Positions 11,100-23,004 of a stretch of DNA of 64,000 nucleotides are shown piece by piece. The first letter of the stretch is position 1. Each line of letters begins with the position of its first letter. The stretch comes from Apostichopus japonicus (taxonomy: Eukaryota > Echinodermata > Holothuroidea > Aspidochirotida > Stichopodidae): positions 28,603,341-28,667,340 of the forward strand of contig NC_092575.1 in assembly GCF_037975245.1 (NCBI RefSeq), read 5' to 3'. The notes below the pieces were generated by a model that worked only from the letters and a program-made list of their open reading frames with translations, was not told the origin of the DNA and made no database searches. Both the position numbers and the translations under genes were made by a program.

Positions 11100-11771
11100 T
11101 ATGCCGAATACAATTAGGCTAGTTATGAGTATACAACATGAGCATATACTAAATTGAACACACTATCGACCGCAATTAAATAGAAATAACAAATATGCAA
11201 TACATGGACACGACTAAAATAACTTATCGGTACACTCTGATCTCAAATAGGGGTTGGGATACAAATTGGCATGATTTCACTCACCCTTAAGTTTAACTAA
11301 GAACTGGTAGTGGAACTGCAAACGATGATTGAAGTCCCTCGGTTAGCAGTAGTAGTAGTAGTAGCAGCAGGTAGTAGCAGGTAGGCCTACATATCGTATA
11401 ACTGCAGATTCGTTCGCCGTTAACATCGGGTAGAGTCTAGGCTTAGATCGCGAAAATGTTCAGTTCTGATGTTTAGAGCTGTAGTATTCTACGTACTACT
11501 ACTAGTTGCGCGAATGTTCAAACGCGAACTGCATGCTGGGTTGATTAACGTTAGTGTACAGATCAGTGGTTCCAGTGTAGAGACTTAGGCTAGTATAGGC
11601 TGACTTCCATCGCAGAGTGTTTCCGTTAGGCTAGGTCGTGAACATGCGCTGTGTTCCTCGTTAGGTCTTCGGGCCAAAAAAATCCTCCTGTTCGTTGTTG
11701 ATCGTAACGAACGAAAGTGTGAACAGTTCCGTTACCGTTTTGTTCCTGAAGAAAGCAACCGATCTCCACCA
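11100..11771 (-). other. 5' leader with primer-binding site
   Basis: The untranslated stretch between 5' LTR and gag. On the minus strand the first bases after the LTR (plus 11755-11771) read TGGTGGAGATCGGTTGC. The leading TGG, complementary to the tRNA 3' CCA, marks the primer-binding site. I cannot assign the tRNA confidently. A GTA/GCA trinucleotide run lies at 11347-11385. Confidence 0.65.
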
Positions 11772-12226
11772 TGTAATATTGTGACGAGCCCGCTTCCTCC
11801 GATAGTAAAACTATATCGGGACTCGCGATAGAAAGGTACTGGGATATCTTGATGCCGTATTTACGCTTCTTCAGGAGATGTCTCGAACGGAAGAAAACAA
11901 TGACTTCACACAAAAAACAATTTGACGAGATAGGATTTGATTTGATGATTCGGTATAATTTCTTCTCTGTCGATTCTCTTTACAAATAAAACTAAATTAC
12001 AATGATTTGACTTGACTTGACTCCGTCAATTAAACAATTAGGAGGAGTGATGAACTTTCGGCGGAGTGATAAATTTGCTGACCAAGTGATAAATTTGCTG
12101 ACGGAGTGATAAATTTGCTGACGGAGTGCGTAAACTTTCGGCCTCCTTTTCCTTTTAAACCTTACTTCCATAAAATCCCTCTGCGCATAATCAGTAGGCA
12201 GCCAATAACCTGACCATCCTGTATTA
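11772..12226 (-). repeat. 5' LTR, truncated at a rearrangement junction
   Basis: Matches the inner part of the LTR from its CAATATTACA end for 455 bp. It stops after CCTGTATTAAC (plus) and is followed directly by sequence identical to the region starting near 955. An AAC shared by both parents sits at the join. The missing part includes the LTR's TGTTATG end, so this copy lacks its own outer boundary and target repeat. Confidence 0.85.
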
Positions 12227-13079
12227 ACGAAAGAACTAACCCTTTCCCACATGTTTGGAAATAATAAAAAATGACAAGGCTAGAGTTGTGTATTTTTGTT
12301 TTGCTTTCAAACAAGTCCTAGCCACCATCAGATATAAGCTTAATGATTGCTTGCACTGTACTCATCATGACCAGTTATATTTTGATCTAGAAGAGGTGAA
12401 AGATTAGAAAAGTATCTCAGACTCCAACCCATATGTCAGCTTTCGTCGTGGAATCTTCCTCTTGAAACAAAGAATTGTTTAATGCCTTAAATCACCCTCA
12501 ATCATTCAGATTGTTCCACCACTTTCCTTTCGTCCGCCCGAGCTAAACAATATTGATTATCATTGCAAACATGCCAAAATTTCACTTCCTCGGTCAATTC
12601 AGGCAGTTCCGACTTCTCATGAGGTTAAACTCTTTCGGGCGGATGTTTCCTCAACAACTCCGTACCTTTCCCTCCAATGTTGATAGTTTACGTGGCTACA
12701 ACTTTGACGCACGTAGTGGTACTTATTATTATGAAGTTGAACCCTGTATTTCTCATTACAACATAGGGGTTTTCCAGAATTTTATTTGTAACTTTTGCTT
12801 TGTGCTTTGTGATATTAATGATTGAAAAACTGTGGTTGCAATTGTGGTATTTCGAGAGACCTAACACTCAATCCAAGATATTTACTATATGAAATGGTAT
12901 ATTGTTATTAGTAATGCGGCCTGTATAGACGGTTTATTAGTGATTATTTAGAATCTGTATAGAGTGAATGATGTTAGGTGCTAGTTGCATCATAGACTTT
13001 AACCCATAGTTCATAAGTCATAAATCTGTTGGAAATATCTGTGACATATATCTATGTGACATATGGCGGAGTGTATAGT
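12227..13079. repeat. Second copy of the left flank (955-1803)
   Basis: Nearly identical to 955-1803, with single-base differences such as GTGTATTTTT for GTGTTTTTTT and CGGTCAATTC for CGGTTAATTC, up to and including the SINE tip and ATAG. Divergence looks like allelic variation rather than old duplication. No gene is supported. Confidence 0.85.
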
Positions 13080-13834
13080 GTAATATTGTGACGAGCCCGC
13101 TTCCTCCGATAGTAAAACTATATCGGGACTCGCGATAGAAAGGTACTGGGATATCTTGATGCCGTATTTACGCTTCTTCAGGAGATGTCTCGAACGGAAG
13201 AAAACAATGACTTCACACAAAAAACAATTTGACGAGATAGGATTTGATTTGATGATTCGGTATAATTTCTTCTCTGTCGATTCTCTTTACAAATAAAACT
13301 AAATTACAATGATTTGACTTGACTTGACTCCGTCAATTAAACAATTAGGAGGAGTGATGAACTTTCGGCGGAGTGATAAATTTGCTGACCAAGTGATAAA
13401 TTTGCTGACGGAGTGATAAATTTGCTGACGGAGTGCGTAAACTTTCGGCCTCCTTTTCCTTTTAAACCTTACTTCCATAAAATTCCTTCTGCGCATAATC
13501 AGTAGGCAGCCAATAACCTGACCATCCTGTATTAACTTAACGATATAAAAATAAATGCGCTGGCACTGATCTGCCCTGATTGGTTGGGAGTTTGGAAGTC
13601 CATCCCCTTTCTATGGAAACTTCCATACCACGTGAGAGAACCTTCTCGAATGTTCCACAGACATAATGGAATCTATTTTGGGAAAAGGCCCTGTACCAAG
13701 ATTCAATAAGATAGTTAAAAACTTCTCGTGGGAAAACTGAATCCATGACCTAGATAAATACATAAGAGGCCTGTAAGGTGTCTCGATGGAGTGTTTCGGT
13801 AACATCAAAGAGATGGTATCACTATTTCATAACA
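13080..13834 (-). mobile_element. Solo LTR with ATAG target duplication
   Basis: A complete 755-bp LTR (TG...CA boundaries) flanked by the 4-bp repeat ATAG at 13076-13079 and 13835-13838. It sits at exactly the same site in the SINE as the full-length element. Solo LTRs form by recombination between the two LTRs of an element. It differs from the 1804 copy by a few bases (for example AATTCCTTCTG for AATCCCTCTG). Confidence 0.9.
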
Positions 13835-14068
13835 ATAGCCTAGTGGTTAACGCCGGCGTCTCCCAGTCATGAGATCTCCGGTTCGATTCACCGCCGACAG
13901 CAATGTGTGTCGTCTGGCAAGGGTGTTATTCAATAACAACTTCCCGACATGGACGTTAAATGGATGTGTGCCGAGAGATTGGCATCGGTCAGCTTGCGAG
14001 TCTACAAGCCTCCATGGCTTCTTTCGCGAGTTCCTGCTTGCGGGAAGATCACATATACATACATACAT
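13835..14068 (+). repeat. tRNA-derived SINE, main part
   Basis: Continues from the 5' tip. A-box-like TAGCCTAGTGG, then a B box GGTTCGATTC at 13880-13889, the two internal RNA polymerase III promoter elements at tRNA spacing. A tRNA-unrelated body of about 150 bp follows, ending in a CATA-type microsatellite (14051-14068). Block C lacks it: its sequence goes straight from GTGACACA to TTTGAATGGG near 44480. It therefore inserted in block A after the duplication. It is not a functional tRNA gene. Confidence 0.75.
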
Positions 14069-16329
14069 ATTTGAATGGGACGCAAATACAACGAAGATTA
14101 CTTTATTCCGTTTGGGAGATATCCTAGTTTAATAGGTATGCCTGGTAGCTGTCATTTTGAAGTGTATGATGTCATAATGCCAGTAAGAACTGACACCTTT
14201 ACTTTCTCTTTGTGTTTGTCTTCATATTATCAAGATATAATGTTAACTGTGATAATGAAACCAACGTAATCATTAGTTCAAGTTATAAGAGGTCCAATAT
14301 TTTAAATTCAGCATTTACAAACCCTATATCCATTACAGCAAATAAACATATTTGTAATGAATGAACAAACTTAAACAATTGAAGCACATGTTGTGGCTCA
14401 ATCATGGCATTTAGGCTTGATGGAGTCACCAGCCGTGAGTAGGCATTAAATCTGTAGTATTTCGCATAAGATGGAATAAGATGTTCTTAGCAATTTACCA
14501 TTGTTCATGACAGTTATCTCCATGGGCGGCGATCCTGGGGGGGGGGAGGGGATATATCCCCCATGAAAATGGGTGGAGGGGATGTAATACACCTATCCCC
14601 CCACCAAATGCCAGGGACAAGAATATTTTCATGCCTACATTTATGCATCATCGTGAATGTACGACTCTTTTTTTAGCTTCATTTCTCGCCTGCCATAAAC
14701 GCAGTGCGATCTTTAAAAATAAACCGTCTTTATCTTTATCACGGTATTGATATAGAACATATATGCACCCTCATAGTATTCATGTAGGCCCTATAGTAGG
14801 CCTATACACGTACATGTTCCCTCGAACAGCTGAAAATCTCATGTTACCAGGGTAATGCTTAATACACGTTTCAGCTGGATGCCCTAGCAATCGGTACCTA
14901 GGAATGTAACTATGTGTAATTGTGTATTGCATGTGTATAGGCCTACAATAGCCTGCATGAGGCCATTTTCTTCATCGAATAATATAAAAGAGCTCTCGAA
15001 CATTCTAACGTATAGCGCCTGAAACAAGATTGACGGGCAATTTTCCCAAATTAACACCCGAAATAAAAAAAAAAACTATTTTGGATCCTGATTATGAGAT
15101 ATTTCGGACATGATATCCCTATTTTAAAGTTGGGTATATGCCACTTGGAAACCTTGGGAAGTGCCGTTTCCGGCCATCTAGAGGGTTTTTAAATCCCCAA
15201 ATTTTCGTGTACGCTTCGCGCCAACTTATGGTGGCGCTGCGCTTAGATAGTCAACAAGGTCATATCCCCCTCCACTCGGAAGTACGGATCGCCGCCCATG
15301 GTTATCTCTAGCAATGATTGGCTTTGTGGGTTGGGTTAATTAATGTATTACAGATATGTAGGCATCGTGCCACAATTAACGGCTCCTGTCCATTGACTTA
15401 CACACTAATTCTGTAACTTTCCTATGCCGCTAGAGCATTGTTAGAAGTTTTAAACTGACATGTCCTACCCACATTATGATAACTGATTGCTTGGACTACC
15501 ACGTACGGCACACTCAAATGTTACAACAATGATCGTTTTTTATTTTGAACAAAAATAGATCAAATGTTAGCTGAGGAATCTTTTTGTTTCACCAAGGATT
15601 TACTAAAATGCCTTAAATCAATTCAACCAACCAATTACTCTCCGACTGTAATCATTTTTTTTTTTTTTGCAGTTACAATTATACAGTCGTTACGAAAATT
15701 TTGCCGGCGCCAAAAGCATATAATCGGCCACAAATTATAATTTAAACAGCTCCCTCCTCTTCTTCAATATCAATCCCAGTCCAGTAAGTATATTCGATCG
15801 AGAAATGGTCGTCCTGTCAGTCTAGCTAAGAAATTAGAAATAGAACTGCTGCACATACTTCATTAATTATTTGTGGAAAGAATTTTGAAAGTATTTTTAA
15901 CAAACGGACACTTTCTAATTGCAGTTTTCTTACTATCCATCTGTTGAGGTCTTAAATCTTGGCTTTATTTTTGATAACAATATAGTATTATGTCGCATCA
16001 TTTATTGGCCATTTACAAAATCTCCTTGACTCAATTAGAACCAACAATTCGTTCATGCCTTGTTTACTTCTGGTTTAGATTACTACAGGCAGTTAGGTTA
16101 TCCTTTCCCTAGTTGAAGCTCAGAAACCCAACTCTTGGCCGTAATCTGCAGCTCATGTACTCGAACATCAATTAAGCTGGGCAATATTTATCGACATACT
16201 TTGCTCAAATTGAGTCGCTATTTTTCTTTTGTTACATGCGGTGATGCGGGGGTTGAAAATCTGCCATACTTGAACACTATAGGAAGCCTTGATTGATTCA
16301 ATTATCTATTGTTCATATATACGTCCGTC
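14069..16329. repeat. Block A sequence shared with block C, no gene seen
   Basis: Aligns with 44480-46320 apart from indels: TTTGGGAGATATCCTAGTTT at 14112 and 44525, GCTCCCTCCTCTTCTTCAAT at 15750 and 45680. Frames here are short and not conserved between the copies. Block C has extra tandem repeats where block A has the element at 14521-15300. Confidence 0.6.
14521..15300. mobile_element. hAT-like element with CATGGGCGGCGATCC ends
   Basis: Perfect 15-bp inverted termini and an 8-bp target duplication GTTATCTC (14513-14520, 15301-15308). Block C has the uninterrupted target CAGTTATCTCTAACAATG. A G-run lies just inside the left end. The module at about 15150-15250 (CCGTTTCCGG ... TTCGCGCCAACTTATGGTGGCGC) recurs in other elements. 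The same family sits in reverse orientation in block B at 35335-36206. No transposase is present. Confidence 0.88.
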
Positions 16330-17700
16330 ATAATATATCCTGTGCCAATTTGAAGGCCTATTAATGCATGAAACTAACAAAAAACAGACACATCATGACT
16401 AACAGCTTTATTCGTACAATCTGTTATACCTCCATGGTACAATAGAGTCGAAAGCTAGGGGAACCAACACACACAAAACGACTGTTTGTAGAAGACTGCA
16501 TCGGGATCTTTCTAACTGCACATGTCTCATCTTTATTATATAAAGATGCTAAAGTCACCGTGAAAGTAATCACATAATGATGTATCGAATACCCCTGAGT
16601 GAACTGGAGGTTTCAGAAAAACTTACTTAGATTTCACTATTCTCTTTTTGACTTTATTCTGAACCTACTGAACAACTTCAAACTGATATATGGGGATGGG
16701 GCAGAGAAAATGGGAAGGGAAGAAACAACAGGAGTGGTGAGGGAGGGGAGGGGAACAGGGGTTTACCGAGAACTTACATGAGAAGGAAAGGGGGAACGAA
16801 AACATTCCTGGCAAATTATACATTCAGGGTGGGGTGGGGTTGGAGTCACAACTGTATCCCCTTTCTTTGTTATCGGTTAACAAACAGAGACGATCATTTT
16901 CATGAAGCCTATTTGTAACGCTTAATTATCTTCATTCTGCCTCAGATTAATTACATCTCCTCATTCAAATAATATAACGTACAGGCAGAGTGCAGTATTG
17001 TGAAAGAATGGAACTCCTATCATAATCACTACGATATCAGGGTTCTCCGGGATTAACGTTTTACAAATCCTTCTTTGTGGTTTCTCAAATATTGGGCGGT
17101 TAATATTGAGTCATTTAGATATAATTGTTCCATAAAAACTGAAGTAGATGAAGTGACATATGAGAATTCAATTACATGTCTGATGTCTTTTATTCATATC
17201 TCTTCTTCAACAGGTTTCGTCAATATACTTTTACTCAAACTTCAAGGTCTCAACAGTGAAGTATACCATGTCAATATTCACTATGAACGACACCTGTGCA
17301 GTTACATCAAAACAAAGTTAATTTAGCCTTCGTTGTCAGATATGTTAATATGCATAAAAGAGGATATGATTAAAATTCGTCTAATGAAATCGATAATTAT
17401 TTTTAAGAAATAAAATGGAAACGTTTATTTACTTGACAGTTTTTGGCATTGCCTGATTCCCCTGATCCAAGTGTAAGGAAATATATGCGCATGCGCTAAA
17501 AGGAGAGTTATGCTGAGGGTATGCAGCAGAGTGAAATATGAAGTATGGAAATATGAGAAAAAAAAGTACCTTTCCATTGACAATGCTAGAGAAACCAATT
17601 ACCAATGCAGATGGCCAATATTTTATGTTCGTTTAAGATACGATTTAGGAAGATTGCTTTAGAGATGTTACATTATTTGTTTTTATTAGTTTCTTCTGTT
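16330..17700. repeat. 3' flank and 3' UTR of gene A
   Basis: Conserved in all three blocks (28476-29822 in B, 46320-47955 in C), with purine-rich GGGAGGGGAGGGG tracts near 16740. On the minus strand an AATAAA poly(A) signal lies about 17 bases past the gene A stop (TTTATT on the plus strand near 17678), so the 3' UTR is probably short. The 60- and 83-codon plus-strand frames here are not kept in block C and are not called genes. Confidence 0.55.
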
Positions 17701-19053
17701 TCATCTATTGCTCGCTACATGACCCGCGAGTACCGCGTCCCCCACCGCAGCTCCGACGTATGTGCTAGTGGCCAAAGCTCCGGTGGCACCAATCGACTGG
17801 GCTACGGCAATAATTCCCCCAGCTGCCATGCTGGCTACACCTCCACCGTTTGCGATGGCTGCGGTTGACATCAAACCGGCCGCCGCACTGCCTGTAAGGC
17901 GAACGATGAAAAGAAACATTTGTATATTCATGTTACATACATTATCCTGCGAGTAGCGCACTGTATAGGCCGTTCATTAACCCCTACTTGTCGAGGAACG
18001 ACTTGAGTCAGGGTTGTCCAATCTACGGCCCCCGGGCCACAGTCCGGCCCGCCGCAGGGTTGCGTCCGGCCCGCCAGAGATGCTCTACGGTGCGAAATTT
18101 TAGTGAGCAGATTTATTGAAAACAATTTGAAGCTATATAACCAATCTTTCGAACCTTCTGGGTCCAAAAACTGCATAAAGGTCAGTTTGTGTGACACTCT
18201 CAGCGGAGGCTGGGGGGGGGGGGCGGCGGCTGGACTTTATTCATCTGTTTTATCAGGAAGGAAAATAAATCAGTGCGCTCCGCCCGCACTGCTCACATTT
18301 TGTTGCCTTGGGCTTCGGGCAAAAAATCGAAAAATCGAGCGTCGGGTTCATGCGGCCCCCTCCTTCATCATAATTATTCCATGTGGCCTTCCTCTGCAAA
18401 AGGTTGGACAACCCTGACTTGAGTTGTACTACTGATCAACAGAAGCAAACAAGAGTGTAAAAATATATTATGGCTAAATATACTCTGAAGTTTTCAACAC
18501 GGATACTATCAATTGATGATACATCTGGGTCAAAGTGATGATAAATATTGGTAAAATAAAGTAATCGATAGTTTGGAGAATAACGCATGTTAACCAATAG
18601 TAACAGGAGGGCAATGCATGGTTGCAGATCTTATCTCCTTCATCACTTTACCCTTGGCATCCTAATTTGTCTGAAAAATACGCCATTTGCTACACAGTTA
18701 GATTGAACTTGAACTTGAACGGACTTATGGTGTAGGAGAGGTCCGTGACACTCTTGTTTTGCTCACCGACTCACTCACACACACATACTTACACGCACAC
18801 ACACACTCACCAACAAACTTCCTCACATTCTTGATTTGGAGTGAAGTACAATATCTCATCTCCCTATCCATTGCATGTAGGGAGATGAGAGATAAAAACA
18901 TAAATAACGAGAAATAAATTACATGCGTTTGGACATGAATCCACTACAACACCTAATTCAGTTTGAAGACTTACCGGCTGTAATTCCTGTGGCTGTGAAA
19001 CCTGCCATTTGCAAGATCGATACAGTGGCGAATAGGCTCGCCAAAAAGACCAT
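17701..19053 (-). CDS. ISG12/IFI27-like protein, gene A
   Basis: Two coding exons: 18975-19053 (ATG at 19051-19053, donor GTAAGT at 18969-18974) and 17701-17891 (acceptor CTTACAG), joined in phase 1, giving 89 residues. The N-terminus (MVFLASLFATVSILQ) is hydrophobic, as a signal or membrane segment. The core has the Ifi-6-16 family signature: GFTATGITAG at the exon junction, then SAAAGLMSTAAIANGGGVAS and a Gly/Ala-rich hydrophobic stretch ending in SNR. In vertebrates this family (IFI27, IFI6) is interferon-induced and sits in mitochondrial or ER/nuclear membranes, affecting apoptosis and antiviral state. The role here is inferred from the family only. A hAT-like element lies in the coding intron. 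An upstream acceptor (TTACAG, then 8 nt to the ATG) links to a non-coding exon near 20624. Confidence 0.9.
18009..18416. mobile_element. hAT-like MITE in intron of gene A
   Basis: Inverted ends CAGGGTTGTCCAA and TTGGACAACCCTG, 408 bp, with a perfect 8-bp target duplication ACTTGAGT (18001-18008, 18417-18424). GC-rich GGCCCGCC repeats lie near the left end, as in hAT-type MITEs of animals. The orthologous intron of gene B lacks it (about 33690). Confidence 0.88.
18770..18820. repeat. CA-rich microsatellite in intron of gene A
   Basis: Imperfect CA and CTCA repeats. The orthologous site in gene B is expanded (34046-34122), and a short version exists in gene C near 49805. It lies about 150-250 nt downstream of the first coding exon in each gene. 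Confidence 0.7.
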
Positions 19054-19061
19054 TTTGATTT

Positions 19062-20623
19062 CTGTAATTAATAGCCAGAATCCATGGGTTAGCAATTTAA
19101 TGTTTCTAAGTTTAGGGGAATCACAACATAATGAAATGAAGCAAGGGTATACTGCGCCTCAGTGCGACCAATTGGCATAGCAACACGAATGATGTGTTCA
19201 TGTCAAGACGTATACAACGAGTGACATAACGGTCATTGTGCAAGATCCGTATTAGTATTGTACAAGTTATACTGTACTAAGCTATACAGCTATACTGTTG
19301 ATTCGTAAATACATTTGAACAATCCCGTAAAGAAAGTTCTTAAAGAATAGTTAACTGTTGTAGTAGAAGGACTTTTCATTTGATCAGACGGAAATAGGTG
19401 TGAACCAGGACATTAAACCTTACTTTTTTTTTAGAATGACGTTTACTGTTCCTTGAAACTTGCATTTCTTGAACGCATTTAATTGCTTGATGTAGCCTAT
19501 CCTAGGCCTAGGTCAAGGCCTATCAGTGATATACGTCCGTGAGTGTTAATATCGACTGTGTTATGACACTGACAAGTCTACTGTGGTGTGCGACTGTCTT
19601 TCGGTGGTTCGATTCATTGGGCCGCTGCTCTCAGACCATTTGAATTGCCTCCTTTGCCGTCAATACCTTCTGATACTATAACTTACGTTAGGGATATGCT
19701 TAGTTTAATGTTAAATTATTATCATGTTATTTGAGGTTATCGTTATTGCTCACACCCTATCGTAAGTACACTACAAGCTAAACGCTCACAAATTTTGGTC
19801 ATCATTTTGCCAAGGGATGGTTACACCGATGGTATTGTTGCCATACCATATACTGTACTTGATCTGTTTCGTTTGCTTTGAGTAAGATTAGACAGCTAAC
19901 TGGGACAGAAATACATTTCTTGCAACTTATATCCACCGGTGAGTTTACTGTGCATCATCCATAGTTTAATGCACGATCAGTTGACGACAACGGGACAATC
20001 AGATTCGAGTTAAGACAGTATGAATAAACTTATCTTTACCCAGCAGGTTTGCATGAGAAGGGCCTCGAAATCACGTATGCTGTGATCATAACCAGTCTAG
20101 GGCATTAAAATTGATAGGAGCTACATATAGACCAGGAATCACTGTGTGGATATCAGTGTGAATTAACTTCATGTTCTTTGCTCGTTTAATACAAGATGGA
20201 GGCAACGTAAAATTTAAACATCACCATTATGAACCAGCTAATTATAGTTCTTATTAAATATCTCCCGTTTTGTTAATACACAAAAATTGATTTTTAACAT
20301 AGTAATTTTGGGAATAAGGTTCAGAATGCAGATACTGCCAAATGCTTGTCAATATTTCTTTAATAAAATCGTTGTTGTTATTGTGAGGAATTAGAACAAT
20401 TAAGACTTAACTATTAACTTTATTTCAACTTTTAGGAAAGAACAAAATATTTTTTTAGCGTTATGCCGAATATAAGTCTAGATACCGGTGGTAGTGAAAC
20501 CTCTTTGATATAATATATTGATAATGAAATCAAGTCAGCTGCTTTAGAGTTTGGAAATATTAATAATAGCTAACATGTAAGTCACGTCTGGAATAATAAT
20601 AATACTCATATTCAAAGCCTTAC
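19062..20623 (-). other. 5' intron of gene A
   Basis: Lies between the inferred non-coding exon (donor GTAAGG at 20618-20623) and the first coding exon (acceptor at 19062-19063). It is highly similar to 34373-36795 in block B, except that B carries an element at 35335-36206, and partly similar to 50875-51488 in block C. No coding frame is conserved in it. Confidence 0.55.
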
Positions 20624-20832
20624 CTTTAGGATGTTAGTCTGGACTGGTAGAGAAACAAGTGTACTGAGTTGTTGTCTGTCTGTCGGATGTAAAGCAATTG
20701 CAACACTTCTCATACGAAGTGATGTAAATAACCGTCCGATGATAATGTACGGAAGCTCTAGACCGCCCTTGTGGCGTCATGTTTACTTTGTAGTAAATAT
20801 TAGTCGGTGTTCTTTATTCTACAGCTTATAAC
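20624..20832 (-). promoter_or_regulatory. Non-coding 5' exon and promoter of gene A
   Basis: On the minus strand the sequence ends in CCTAAAG followed by GTAAGG, a good splice donor. It is conserved in gene B (36802-37012), where the last bases read CACAAAG. A TATA-like TTATAAG sits at about 20825-20831, conserved as TTTATAAG in B (37006-37012). This would place transcription start near 20795 and give an exon of about 170 nt without a conserved frame. I see no clear ISRE (GAAANNGAAA) or GAS element nearby. The exon is inferred from conservation and splice signals. Confidence 0.45.
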
Positions 20833-23004
20833 AAAGACGGATAGGCGGTGAATGAATGAATGATGGGTGTTTGTTGCAAAATTGAGCATTATATGAATGG
20901 CATTTCTATTAACATGCCCTTATTATGTACGTACATCAAAGTCGAGACAGTACTGTCAAATTTCCGAGTGAATCAAGATGAAATAATCGACCGAAAACCA
21001 CATCAGTCCCTGTACGTTGGATCGTAAGGGCCAGCATTAATACATGGAACTGCGCAAGGGAACTTCTTCATCCCAATAACTTCCATCTGAATTTGTTTTA
21101 CAACCAAAATAAAGGTTCTTGAAGCCATGACCGCTAACGACCAATCGAAAGCATGTGTATTTGGAGTTATGGATTGATCACGGACCAATATGAGTATTGT
21201 AGGCCTATTTAATGTTGATTTCACTACTCTTGTTGTGGACTCTGCTAAGCCTAATAATTACAAGACAATTAAAATTAACAGGAAGGAGAGGATAGATCTG
21301 GGGGTAAGATAGAGGGGAGGGGATCTGGGGGTAAGATAGAGGGGGAGGGAGTCTGGAGGTATTAAAAAATGGAAGGGGTAATTGGGGTAAGAGAGAAGGG
21401 AAAGGGGAAAGGGGAACTGGGGGCATTGTGAGAAGGAGCAAGAGAATCGTAATCAAGACGGAAAAGGTCTTTCTGAAAGTTATACTTGTGGGGGAGTGGA
21501 TGGGGCGGCGTGGGGGAGGTGGGGCGTGAGAGGTGTGGGGGGGGGGGCAATGATCGAATGAGGGTATTTATCTAGCTGCAAACATTTCTTTCTTAAGACC
21601 CAAGCATATTTAGGATGCTTAAGTGATCAACATGATTTGATAATTTTAAAAGAAATCGATTATATTTATTTGTGTCTATGATAATTATTTCGTCTTCGAA
21701 CAATGTACAATGATATTTTGATACAATTCATCCCTTCCCACACTACAACTAATATTCATCACAATTTCAGTAACTAAAATTGAAACAGTTATTCTGAAAT
21801 GTTTCATCTAGAACTCCGTACCTTTCCCTCCAACTGTCTGAGTTTACGTGGCTACAGCTACGTACGTAGTGATAAGGAATATTCTGAACATTACAACACA
21901 GGGGTATTCCAGGATTTAAAATTGTGCACTCGTAGGCGTTAGGTATTTAGGAAATCGACGGAGGGCCAAACGTGCCATAAATATCGAAAAAGAAAGTGAA
22001 ATGTCCAATTCGATATCAACATTTTGCAATTCATATGAACACGTCATGCTTATTTTGAATTTGATATGTTGATGGACGTAATGATATATCGTATTATGTT
22101 TCGATAATTGTCACTTTTTTTTTACTCAAAATGCGACGGTGTCACCGCTATAGCACATGCAAACTATTCAAGTTTTAGTTTCAGATTCCAAATTTGAGTT
22201 AAAGAGACTTAAGAGTGAAGGGGAGGGGAACTGGGAGCATCGTGAGAAGGAGCAAGAGTATCGTAATCAAGACGGAAACGGTCTTTCTGAAAGTTATACT
22301 TGTGGGGGAGTGGATGGGGCGGCGTGGGGGGAGGGTGGGGCTTGGGTGGTGGGGGCAATGATCGAATGAGGGTATTTATCTAGCTGCAAACATTTCTTTC
22401 TTAAGACCCAAGCATATTTAGGATGCTTAAGTGATCAACATGATTTGATAATTATAAAAGAAATCGATTATATTTATTTGTGTCTATGGATAATTATTTC
22501 GTCTTCATATGTTATGATATTTTGATACAATTCATCCTCTCCCTTTCTTCAATTAATATTCATTACAATTTCAGTAACTAAACTTGAAACAGTTATAATG
22601 AAATGTTCCATCTAGAACTCCGTATACCTTTCCCTCCAACGGTCTGAGTTTACGTGGCTGTAACTAGGTACGTAGTGGTGAGGAATATTCTAAACATTAC
22701 AACATAGGTGGTATTCCAGGATTTAAAATTGTGCACTCGTAGGCGTTAGGTATTTAGATCTACAGAGAGCCAAACGTTCCATAAATATCGAAAAGGAAAG
22801 TGAAGTGTCCAATTTGATATCAACATGTTGAAATTCATATGAACACGTCATGCTTATTTTGAATTTGATATGTTGATGGACGTAATGATATATCGTATTT
22901 TGTTTCGACAATTGTCACTTTCTTTACTATAAAAAGACGGTGTCACCGATATAGCACATGCAAACTATTCAAGTTTTAGTTTCAGATTCCAAATTTGAGT
23001 TAAA
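20833..23004. repeat. Upstream region of gene A with 0.8-kb tandem repeat
   Basis: From about 21240 a unit of roughly 810 bp is repeated: GTGAGAAGGAGCAAGAG at 21428 and 22241, GACGGTGTCACCGCTATAGC near 22133 and a variant near 22936. Each unit starts with a purine-rich strand (GGGGAGTGGATGGGGCGGCG) and ends in AT-rich sequence. Block B has the same array with a third partial unit (37380-39560). No gene is supported. The C-rich minus-strand frames are low-complexity. Confidence 0.7.

Larger units (their letters stand above)
1804..12226 (-). mobile_element. Ty3-type LTR retrotransposon, near complete
   Basis: Read on the minus strand the order is: truncated 5' LTR (11772-12226), leader with primer-binding site, gag (10116-11099), pol (5245-10182), a 1.27-kb non-coding stretch, polypurine tract, 3' LTR (1804-3972). 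The LTR runs TGTTATGAAA to CAATATTACA. The parts shared by the two LTRs look identical by eye, and gag and pol have no stops, so the insertion is recent. The flank at 1800-1803 reads ATAG. The matching ATAG on the other side appears at 13835, after the solo LTR copy, so the true right flank is probably displaced by a duplication or assembly join at 12226/12227. The pol order protease, RT, RNase H, integrase places it in the Ty3/Metaviridae group. No env-like frame is seen. Confidence 0.92.

Noticed and set aside
13835-13905. Possible tRNA gene
   Set aside because: A and B boxes are present, but the acceptor arms do not close and a SINE body with a microsatellite tail follows. It is treated as a SINE.
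17605-17956. Plus-strand frames of 64-87 codons
   Set aside because: They are antisense shadows of the second coding exon of gene A. The same shadows occur opposite genes B and C.
20624-21000. Interferon-response element upstream of gene A
   Set aside because: I looked for GAAANNGAAA and related motifs on both strands and saw none convincing.
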